Notes under the pieces: generated by a model
What the model was told of the DNA's origin: nothing
Databases searched by the model: none
Seen by the model: only the letters and a program-made list of their open reading frames with translations
Position numbers and translations under genes: made by a program
Shown: positions 27,890 to 35,291 of the stretch, piece by piece
Layout: the number at the start of each line of letters is the position of its first letter
How positions within the stretch are numbered: the stretch's first letter is position 1
From: Bacteroidota bacterium
Lineage (GTDB): Bacteria > Bacteroidota > Bacteroidia > Chitinophagales > Chitinophagaceae
Length of the DNA stretch: 64,000 nucleotides
Assembly: GCA_018267965.1 (NCBI GenBank)
Contig: JAFDXK010000006.1
Location: forward strand, 62,001 to 126,000
Reading direction: 5' to 3'

Positions 27890-28903
27890 TTAAAGCCCTT
27901 TAAGGTCTTGTATATCCAGCATACCTACAGGTTTACCGTTTTCAGTAACCAGTATGGTATCTACATTTGTTTTCTTGAATATTGCAGCGGCATCATTCAG
28001 TAATGCATTCGCATCTACACTAATAGGCGCCTTGTATTCCATATCACCCATTTTCTTGCCCAGTATATGCTCACCATCTTTTTGCAACAAACGGCGGATA
28101 TCGCCATCAGTGAATACACCCTTCACAGTACCATCAGCATTAGTAACCGTTACTGCGCCAAAACCATAACCAGTCATTTTCACCAATGCACTTTGCAGTG
28201 TATCATCAGCAGACACAACAGGGTTCACGCCATTAGCCGCTTCTTTCACACGTACGGTCATCATACGCGTATCTACAAGGAACTGCTCTGTACCTACGGT
28301 GGTAAAGTTATTTTCAGTTAAGCCTTTCAATACTTTCAACGGAACAGTGATGGTATGCACACCTATATTGATAGCGTTACGCACGTGTTCTGCATGGCGT
28401 ACCGAGCTGAACATGATTTTGGTATCATAACCATAACCTTCTACAGCATCCACACATTGTTCAACAAGCGCCAATGCATCGTGTCCCTGGTCTTGCAAAC
28501 GGCCTACCAATGGACAAACGTAAGTAGCGCCTGCATGCATAGCCATGTAAGCCTGTTGCAGTGTATATACAAGGTGCACATTCACCAGCAAACCTTCTTT
28601 ACGCAGCATATAGCAAGCACGAACACCTTCGAGAGACACAGGTATTTTAAATACGGTCTTCTTAGGATCTAGTCCTAAATCCAGTTGACGCTTGGCTTCT
28701 TTCAGCACATCTTCAGCTGTATTACCCAATGCTTCTATCTGCAACACAGGCACCATTTTGCTCAACTTCACTATTGTGCCGTCGATATCAGTGATACCTT
28801 CACGCTGCATAAAAGTAGGCGTAGTGGTCAACCCGTTTAAGAAACCCAGTTTAAAACCTTCTTCAATCTCCTTGAGATTGGCGGAGTCTAAGTATAATTC
28901 CAT
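27890..28903 (-). CDS. Transaldolase/FSA-like barrel fused to a KdsD-type CBS pair
   Basis: Protein of 337 residues. Residues 1-~212 form a fructose-6-phosphate-aldolase/TalC-like barrel: it starts MELYLDSAN, with Asp6 and Thr26, the Schiff-base lysine is Lys86 in FKIPVSLEG, and ATYVCPLVGRLQDQG matches the FSA active-site strand. Residues ~215-337 are two CBS motifs (GVFTDGDIRRLL; TILVTENGKPVGMLDIQDL) that closely resemble the tail of KdsD arabinose-5-phosphate isomerase. Compared with E. coli FSA as I recall it, Asn28 is Thr, Gln59 is Glu57, Thr109 is His110, Ala129 is Cys130 and Tyr131 is Leu132. It lies 21 bases after kdsA. No KdsD is present in the run, so I infer that this protein supplies or controls arabinose 5-phosphate. 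Domain calls are firm; the reaction is a hypothesis. Confidence 0.85.
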   Translation of the reverse strand: MELYLDSANLKEIEEGFKLGFLNGLTTTPTFMQREGITDIDGTIVKLSKMVPVLQIEALGNTAEDVLKEAKRQLDLGLDPKKTVFKIPVSLEGVRACYMLRKEGLLVNVHLVYTLQQAYMAMHAGATYVCPLVGRLQDQGHDALALVEQCVDAVEGYGYDTKIMFSSVRHAEHVRNAINIGVHTITVPLKVLKGLTENNFTTVGTEQFLVDTRMMTVRVKEAANGVNPVVSADDTLQSALVKMTGYGFGAVTVTNADGTVKGVFTDGDIRRLLQKDGEHILGKKMGDMEYKAPISVDANALLNDAAAIFKKTNVDTILVTENGKPVGMLDIQDLKGL

Positions 28904-28924
28904 AGAGAGTGCAAAAGTAATTGA

Positions 28925-29758
28925 TTATTTCCTGTATTTCACCTCAAGGTTATGAAGCTCAATTAAGGGTTTTAAATATTCTTCCAAATCATATACACAA
29001 AGCTGGCTGGCAGCATCACAGAGGGCTTTTTCTGGCTCAGGGTGCGTTTCTATAAATACACCATCTACGCCTGCAGCTACACCTGCCCTACCCAATACAG
29101 GCAGGAATTCGCGTGCACCACCCTTGGCATCGGCACTTGGTATACCATATTTGCGTATGGAGTGTGTAATATCAAACACAACAGGATAACCTAGTTGTGC
29201 CATATGATAGAATGCACGAGGGTCAACCACAAGGTCATTGTACCCCATAGTATAACCGCGTTCTGTCAGTATTATTTTATCATTACCTGCATCCACACAT
29301 TTACCTACAGGGTGTTTCATGTTTTCAGGTGCTAAAAACTGTCCGTGCTTGATATTGATTACAGCACCCGTTGCAGCCGCAGCTTTCAACAAACCCGATT
29401 GCATACACAGGTATGCAGGTATCTGTAACACATCGCACACCTCGGCAGCAGGTGCTGCCTGGTCAGGGTAATGTATATCTGTCAGCACAGGGAAACCAAA
29501 TTGTTCTTTAACCTTAGCCAATATCTTCACGCCTTTATCCAATCCCGGACCGTCATAATATTTCAGGCTGCTGCGGTTGTCTTTGGTGAATGATGATTTG
29601 TAGATGATCTGTATGTTCAACTTCTCACCTACTTTTTTCAGCGTTTCAGCTGTTTTCATCATCGTGTTTTCATCTTCTATCACACATGGGCCTGAGATGA
29701 GGAACAACTCATCCGCGCCGCACTCTATATTGCCAACTTTAATCTTCTTTGCGCTCAT
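28925..29758 (-). CDS. kdsA: Kdo 8-phosphate synthase, metal-dependent type
   Basis: Condenses arabinose 5-phosphate with phosphoenolpyruvate to Kdo 8-phosphate in the cytoplasm. The 277-residue TIM barrel shows LISGPCVIEDE, IYKSSFTKDNRSS, VLTDIHYPDQ, IKHGQFLAPENM, FDITHSIR and FIETHPEPE, all family motifs. Cys25 in GPC marks the metal-dependent class; the metal-independent enzymes have Asn there. It starts three bases after the kdnB stop. Its sugar substrate is the expected product of the neighbouring transaldolase-CBS protein if that acts as a KdsD substitute. Confidence 0.95.
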   Translation of the reverse strand: MSAKKIKVGNIECGADELFLISGPCVIEDENTMMKTAETLKKVGEKLNIQIIYKSSFTKDNRSSLKYYDGPGLDKGVKILAKVKEQFGFPVLTDIHYPDQAAPAAEVCDVLQIPAYLCMQSGLLKAAAATGAVINIKHGQFLAPENMKHPVGKCVDAGNDKIILTERGYTMGYNDLVVDPRAFYHMAQLGYPVVFDITHSIRKYGIPSADAKGGAREFLPVLGRAGVAAGVDGVFIETHPEPEKALCDAASQLCVYDLEEYLKPLIELHNLEVKYRK

Positions 29759-29761
29759 AAA

Positions 29762-30841
29762 TTACATTCGCTTGTAAAGCTCTTTAATAGTATCAATTGT
29801 TATTTTCTCTTTCCAGTTTGTACCAATGGCATGGTTCCACATGTGGTGCAAATTATATGCCACATGCGCCATTGCCGTTATCGTTTCATCGCTCCAATCC
29901 TTGCTCAATCCCTGTGGCAATGTGATGTTGTGCTTCTTCAACATGGTTTTAAACTCTGCTACTCCCTCTCCGTAGTAATCATGCAAATGCTGGAACGCCA
30001 CACAGTTGGCATAACAGTGTTTTTCACCTAGTATTTTTGAAAGGCCATAGGATAAGGCATGACAAACACCTACTTCAGAATAGGTCAAACTCAATCCACC
30101 CATCAGCGACGCTACCATTAGTTTATCATCATTTTCAGCGGTTTGACCAGCAACATCGCCCAGATAGATATCACGGCAAAGTTTCAATGCCTGTTCGGCA
30201 TAGGCATGGCTGAATGCATTATTCAGCTGACCGTTTTCAGATTCTATACAATGTATGTACGTGTCCATACCGGTATAGAACCATTTATCGCGCGGTACGC
30301 TTGCTATCAGTTCAGGGTCAAGTATTACCTGGTTAAAAACTGTCCAGTCACATTTCAATCCCAGTTTTTTTTCAGGGCCTGTAAGTACTGCGGTCATAGA
30401 GACCTCCGCACCCGTACCTGAAATAGTTGGCACACCTAAGTGATATATACCAGGTTTTTTGATCAGGTTCAAACCCTGGTATAACGTAGACGAACCCTCG
30501 TTGGTAAACATCAGCGATAATGCTTTGGCAATATCCATAATACTGCCACCGCCTATACCTACTACACCCGATGGCAATCCTTTACTACCCAGTATCTGGT
30601 CGCGAAGGCCATCAATTTGTTCTGTAGTTGGTTCGCTCGGGTCTACATCTATATACTCAATCACATCTCCCACTTTTGTAGGAATACGTTTTGCGAGTTC
30701 ACTATTCAGAAAGTAGTTATCTACAAGAAACACCATGAAACCCGCATTTTCTTTACGTACAGGCTCCAGTATACTATCCATAGTATCGAACGCACCGCGC
30801 CCGTATACTACTTTCTCAATGTTCTTAAAATTCTTATGCAT
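29762..30841 (-). CDS. kdnB: Kdo 8-oxidase (iron-type alcohol dehydrogenase fold)
   Basis: Predicted to oxidise C8 of Kdo to the aldehyde, the first step toward 8-amino-Kdo. The 359-residue protein has the group III alcohol dehydrogenase NAD site GIGGGSIMDIAKA, PTISGTGAEVS, and metal ligands in GMDTYIHCIES (Asp, His), GVCHALSYG (His) and HHMWNHAIG (His). These and the adjacency to kdnA match the characterised Shewanella KdnB. It overlaps kdnA by eight bases and is followed by kdsA after three, so translation is tightly coupled. Confidence 0.9.
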   Translation of the reverse strand: MHKNFKNIEKVVYGRGAFDTMDSILEPVRKENAGFMVFLVDNYFLNSELAKRIPTKVGDVIEYIDVDPSEPTTEQIDGLRDQILGSKGLPSGVVGIGGGSIMDIAKALSLMFTNEGSSTLYQGLNLIKKPGIYHLGVPTISGTGAEVSMTAVLTGPEKKLGLKCDWTVFNQVILDPELIASVPRDKWFYTGMDTYIHCIESENGQLNNAFSHAYAEQALKLCRDIYLGDVAGQTAENDDKLMVASLMGGLSLTYSEVGVCHALSYGLSKILGEKHCYANCVAFQHLHDYYGEGVAEFKTMLKKHNITLPQGLSKDWSDETITAMAHVAYNLHHMWNHAIGTNWKEKITIDTIKELYKRM

Positions 30842-32042
30842 GTGCCGGTGCTAATGCTTTAGTAACGCTATCAGAAATTTTCGCTGCCAGTTCGCGCACT
30901 TGTTCTTCTGTCCAAGTGCAACGGATACCGAACGAAATCAAACGTCCTATCACGTTTTGTGTTTTAGGTATATCAAGATTGTTATAATCCTGCGGAGCGC
31001 CCAATATTTGTATCGGTAGTCTTGATGCAGTATCCAGATTCTTTACATGGTCCCATTGGTTGATGAAGTGATACATATTCTTAAACCAATAATCAAAACC
31101 AACAACACCATTATCATTGAACGCATCCACCACACGTTGCGCAGCTTCAGGGGTTTCCATTAATAAATTCAGAAAAGTTGCTGAGTCACCATCAGGGTCT
31201 GCAATTTTTGCAAAGCCTATACCCGGCGTTTTCGACAATAGTTCCGTCAACATTTTTTTGTGCTTGCGGTTAGCAGCCAATACCTGTGGCACGCGACGTG
31301 TTTGCGCTACTGCTACTGCTGCATTCAATTCACCTATACGGTAGTTGAAACCCAACACAGGGTGTGGCTCCATACCTCGCTTGGCACCTATGTGAGAGTG
31401 CCCGTGGTCTGAATAGTATTCTGCTTTCTTGTACGTCTCTTCGTCATTAGTAACTAGTATACCGCCTTCGCCTGCTGTTGCTATCTTGAAGAAGTCGAAA
31501 GAGAATGCGCCAGCTTTACCCCAAAGACCTGTAGCCTTACCTTTGTACGATGCTGCGAATGCTTGTCCGGCATCATCCACCAATGTCAGGTTGTGTTCAT
31601 TTATCACCTGCATGATGCTATCCATGTCGCCCATACCACCACACATATGCACCAGGCAAACAGCCTTAGTTTTTGGCGTGATGGCTTTCTTAATGCCCTC
31701 AGCACTCAAGCACAATGTTTCGTCTATTTCTGCAAACACAGGTAGCGCACCAATGAAAAGTACCGCTTCGATAGTTGCGATAAATGTAAACGGCGGAACG
31801 ATCACTTCATCACCCGCACCTATACCTGCAGCTGCAAGCGCAGTGATAACCGCAGTAGAACCGCTGCTGGTTGCCAGTGCATATTTAGCGCCTGTTATTT
31901 TCTTAGCTTCTTCTTCAAATTCTTTTGCTTTCCAATGGCCATTGCGTTGTGCATCGTGTCCGTAACGAAAAAGGACACCTGTTTCCAACACATCATTGAC
32001 TTCCTTGCGTTCTTCTGCACCAAACAGTTCGGTACCGGGCAT
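30834..32042 (-). CDS. kdnA: 8-amino-3,8-dideoxy-manno-octulosonate transaminase
   Basis: PLP-dependent DegT-family aminotransferase that aminates 8-oxo-Kdo with glutamate to give 8-amino-Kdo. The 402-residue protein matches the Shewanella KdnA sequence closely from its first residues (MPG-ELFG-EE--EV) through GAGDEVIVPPFTF, AEIDETLCLS and SDHGH-H-G. The PLP lysine is Lys186 in SFDFFKIATAGEGG. Known KdnA/KdnB products place an amine on the inner-core sugar, which lowers negative charge and contributes to polymyxin resistance in Shewanella. A -7 box in the 66-base gap upstream suggests a promoter for the kdnA-kdsB genes separate from waaA. Confidence 0.94.
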   Translation of the reverse strand: MPGTELFGAEERKEVNDVLETGVLFRYGHDAQRNGHWKAKEFEEEAKKITGAKYALATSSGSTAVITALAAAGIGAGDEVIVPPFTFIATIEAVLFIGALPVFAEIDETLCLSAEGIKKAITPKTKAVCLVHMCGGMGDMDSIMQVINEHNLTLVDDAGQAFAASYKGKATGLWGKAGAFSFDFFKIATAGEGGILVTNDEETYKKAEYYSDHGHSHIGAKRGMEPHPVLGFNYRIGELNAAVAVAQTRRVPQVLAANRKHKKMLTELLSKTPGIGFAKIADPDGDSATFLNLLMETPEAAQRVVDAFNDNGVVGFDYWFKNMYHFINQWDHVKNLDTASRLPIQILGAPQDYNNLDIPKTQNVIGRLISFGIRCTWTEEQVRELAAKISDSVTKALAPAHA

Positions 32043-32061
32043 ATATTCAAAATTTAGACCG

Positions 32062-32069
32062 CAAAATTA
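32062..32069 (-). promoter_or_regulatory. -7 promoter box (TAATTTTG) upstream of kdnA
   Basis: Perfect TAnnTTTG on the minus strand, 19 bases upstream of the kdnA start and inside the largest gap near the front of the Kdo run. A TTG lies 25 bases further upstream, slightly too far for a standard -33. Confidence 0.45.
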
Positions 32070-32108
32070 AGCATTATAACCGAGACAGGAAAGCCAACGC
32101 AATGCCCG

Positions 32109-33359
32109 TTATTTCAGTATTTCAGCAGAAATTATTCGCATTATTTTAACAGTTGCCCCTGTTTGCTGCTGCATATATGATTTTATTGCGTTTTGTATGG
32201 TTTGCAAACGATGAGAATCAGACATTAACTGTTCAAACCAACCTTTTAATTCGGCAGCATTGTTGACCGGGAATGCGTATTGATGAGCCACCATTTGATT
32301 TGCTTCTACGAACTTCTGATATGTCGGTCCAAAAAATACTGGTAGCCCAAAAATAGCCGGCTCCAGTATATTATGTATACCCCCTTTGTCAAAACCACCT
32401 CCTATATAAGCCAACTCTCCATACCTGTATAATGATGACAACATACCTATATTGTCTATCAACACTACCCTATGAGCGGTATGTTTTTCGGGTAATTCTG
32501 AATAACATACAACATCATTACGGAAAAGTTCCTTTAACTGGTTAATGTGTTTATTATCTATTTCATGAGGAGCGAGTACCAACTTCCAGTCATCGGGCAT
32601 GGATGATAAACACTCTTTAAGAACTCTTTCATCCCCTGGCCATGTACTCCCTGCTATCAATAACTTATGCTTGTCTTTATACTGTTGAATTAAAGGAAAT
32701 TCTTTTGCCTGTTTAGCAATTTCGGCTACCCTGTCGTAACGGGTATCACCCGATACTATTACCCCGTTTGTCAACCCTATCTTTTCCAACAACTTCACTG
32801 AAGCATCTTCCTGCACAAAAAGATAATTGAAACACCTCAACATTTTTCTAAACAGCCCACCATAAGGCTGAAAGAATATCTGCGATGACCTGAACGTAGC
32901 AGATATCAATATCGTTGGTATATTATTTTTCTTTAGCTGGTTGAGATAATGATACCAGAATTCATACTTCACGAATATGGCAAGTGATGGGTTGATGAGT
33001 TTTATAAAACGTTTAGCGTTCAACACACCATCCATCGGCAGATAGAAAACATAATCTGCCAGTTCATAATTCTTTCTTATCTCATAACCTGATGGCGAAA
33101 AGAATGTGAGTACAATTTTATACTCAGGATGTTCTTTTTTCAGTGCTTCGATTATCGGACGCCCTTGCTCAAACTCACCAAGCGATGAAGCATGTATCCA
33201 GATACGTTTTTCTGTATTACCTGATACAGCGTTGGCTATTTTATCAAATATGCCTTGCCTTCCCTGTACACCTAGTTTTATCTTAGAATTGAACAATGCA
33301 GCTATCCTCATGCCTATGCGCATGAGAAACAGAAAGAGGTTATAAAATAATAACTGCAC
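32109..33359 (-). CDS. waaA: Kdo transferase (lipid A Kdo/Kdo8N transferase)
   Basis: Transfers Kdo or 8-amino-Kdo from its CMP form to lipid A precursor at the inner membrane. The 416-residue protein begins with a membrane-anchoring helix (FYNLFLFLMRIGMRIAALF), then IWIHASSLGEFEQGRP with the catalytic Glu62, VFYLPMD, FVKYEFWYHYL, and the C-terminal GT-B half with AGSTWPGDE, APHEID and GGGFDKGGIHNILEPA. The start is GTG at 33359; the first ATG (33323) would remove most of the anchor helix. It follows the DUF3857 gene by 11 bases. Confidence 0.93.
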   Translation of the reverse strand: MQLLFYNLFLFLMRIGMRIAALFNSKIKLGVQGRQGIFDKIANAVSGNTEKRIWIHASSLGEFEQGRPIIEALKKEHPEYKIVLTFFSPSGYEIRKNYELADYVFYLPMDGVLNAKRFIKLINPSLAIFVKYEFWYHYLNQLKKNNIPTILISATFRSSQIFFQPYGGLFRKMLRCFNYLFVQEDASVKLLEKIGLTNGVIVSGDTRYDRVAEIAKQAKEFPLIQQYKDKHKLLIAGSTWPGDERVLKECLSSMPDDWKLVLAPHEIDNKHINQLKELFRNDVVCYSELPEKHTAHRVVLIDNIGMLSSLYRYGELAYIGGGFDKGGIHNILEPAIFGLPVFFGPTYQKFVEANQMVAHQYAFPVNNAAELKGWFEQLMSDSHRLQTIQNAIKSYMQQQTGATVKIMRIISAEILK

Positions 33360-33370
33360 GAATTAAATCA

Positions 33371-35290
33371 TTACTGTTTTAAAAAAACAACACTATTATC
33401 ACCAGACCTCAAAGATACCTGTTTAAGAAATTTCAAATACTCAGCGTACAAATATGCTTCATATTCTCCTTCATATAGTTTTAAAGTCTTAGTAACGACA
33501 AGCTTATTAACATTGTCAAAGGCTGCTTTACTTGTAAATGTTCCAAATCGATAATCAATTTGTACATCTTTCGGCATCATCTCTGATTTATATATCCCTT
33601 CAAAAGAATAAGCAATTGTATCAACAACCTGGTACGACCTTGACAAGTAAAAAGATTTTTCTCTTTTTTCATTCGAAGGCATCTTAGGTAACGGTAATTC
33701 CATTATAAAGGGACTCACAAACACCCTATCTCCAGATGTATTTATTTTAGCATCGCCTTCAAAAACAATCGATTCGTATTGTATAGGAATTTTTGATACT
33801 ACCGTTGAACTGGGTTCATATTTAATAAGCTTAAATGATGAAATATCAATATCGCTGTTAAACTTACTTTCAATATCCTTTTTCGATGCACTTTTCAGGA
33901 AATACTCCTCAGCTAGCCAAAATTCTGCTTTTCTTGTAAACCAACCTTTGCCAGTAAGTCCTCCTGACGCGTTTACTTGTATTTCCAACTTTCTTATTAA
34001 CAGATTATTATCAACAGAATATTTAGGCGTCCGTACCAATATCCCGCCATCTGGTGTAATCAACAGTGCATCTCTGTTATCTGTAAATTCCGACAAATAA
34101 CCTGCATTAAGATTGTCAGACGTACATTCAATCCAAGTGGTATCATTATTAACTGGAACACAGAGTATAACATGATTAAACATATCAACCGGAAAGTCTT
34201 TATCAACAACCCTTTTAAAGTCATTACCGCCATATATCAAGGCTGCATACGGTGTAAAGCCTGCCTCTTTAAGTATCGCCATCATATAATTGCTCAAAGC
34301 CTTGCAATCACCGTACCCATATTGAATCACAGACTTAGCATCCTTGGTTTGCCATCCTCCAATACCTAGCTGCACACTTATATATCTTGTATTCTCTTTC
34401 AAGTAATCATAAAGTAAATCGATTCTTTTTCTGTATAATTTACATGTATCAATAATGGAATGAATAACTCTTTTATTATCGTCTGTAAGATTGTCTCTGT
34501 TCTTGTTCAGTTCATAAAAAAATTTACCATAATCCTTCCAATTTGTCATATTGCCTGACAAACCACCCATTTCAACTTTATCAACACAAAGAGCAACAGC
34601 GGGAAAGTAAAATGTTTGCCTGGTAGCTAGCAGATCTTTTTCTTTTGCCGGAATATTATTTACATTAAGAGACATTCTTTTTCTACCTTCTGTAATTGTC
34701 TCATTGGCTTTTACATCAATATTATATAGCTTATATTTCAATGATAAATCATTTGGGTATTCTATTTCAAAACTCGAATTCTGTACTGCGCAATTATAAT
34801 CATCCTGAAATGCATATTCATTCACAAAATAAAATGAGGAATACTGCTTTTCTATTTCAAATTCAACTGTATAGGGGTAATCTGCGTAATTAAAGTCATA
34901 ATACATCTTTCTAAAATCGTCAGCCATATTATGTGTATCCATAGCAGCATCATTAACATCCCGCTTTTTCATCTTTTTCACAATATTCCCATCTTTATCA
35001 TACAATCTTCCACTAATATCAGTTATTTTAAATAGGCTACTGTAGTATTCACTAAGATGTGATTCTTTATTACCCTCATCATTTAGAATTGTGATTGCGT
35101 ATTTGGCTACAACAACAATATCTGTATTAGACTTGATATTGATCTTATATTCACTGTTCCTAATAACAAGATTAGCTTTTTCTAATAGTTTTGCCGGGAT
35201 ATTTGATATGGCATACTTATAATCATGAGATGCAAAGCCAGCACTTCCAGACAAGATTACAATCAACAATGTAAAGCAAAAATTCTTCAT
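33371..35290 (-). CDS. DUF3857/transglutaminase-like exported protein with intact catalytic residues
   Basis: Protein of 639 residues with signal peptide (ending GSAGFAS). The N-terminal half is the DUF3857 beta-sandwich (AKYAITILNDEGNKES, VEFEIEKQYSSFY), followed by a transglutaminase-like domain with YGYGDCKALSNYM (Cys329) and DMFNHVIL (His373), with an Asp near residue 390 (WIECTSDN), and then a C-terminal beta domain. Such proteins are common in Bacteroidota; substrate unknown. It is paired with a homologue one base upstream, in which the cysteine is missing. Confidence 0.85.
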   Translation of the reverse strand: MKNFCFTLLIVILSGSAGFASHDYKYAISNIPAKLLEKANLVIRNSEYKINIKSNTDIVVVAKYAITILNDEGNKESHLSEYYSSLFKITDISGRLYDKDGNIVKKMKKRDVNDAAMDTHNMADDFRKMYYDFNYADYPYTVEFEIEKQYSSFYFVNEYAFQDDYNCAVQNSSFEIEYPNDLSLKYKLYNIDVKANETITEGRKRMSLNVNNIPAKEKDLLATRQTFYFPAVALCVDKVEMGGLSGNMTNWKDYGKFFYELNKNRDNLTDDNKRVIHSIIDTCKLYRKRIDLLYDYLKENTRYISVQLGIGGWQTKDAKSVIQYGYGDCKALSNYMMAILKEAGFTPYAALIYGGNDFKRVVDKDFPVDMFNHVILCVPVNNDTTWIECTSDNLNAGYLSEFTDNRDALLITPDGGILVRTPKYSVDNNLLIRKLEIQVNASGGLTGKGWFTRKAEFWLAEEYFLKSASKKDIESKFNSDIDISSFKLIKYEPSSTVVSKIPIQYESIVFEGDAKINTSGDRVFVSPFIMELPLPKMPSNEKREKSFYLSRSYQVVDTIAYSFEGIYKSEMMPKDVQIDYRFGTFTSKAAFDNVNKLVVTKTLKLYEGEYEAYLYAEYLKFLKQVSLRSGDNSVVFLKQ

Positions 35291-35291
35291 A

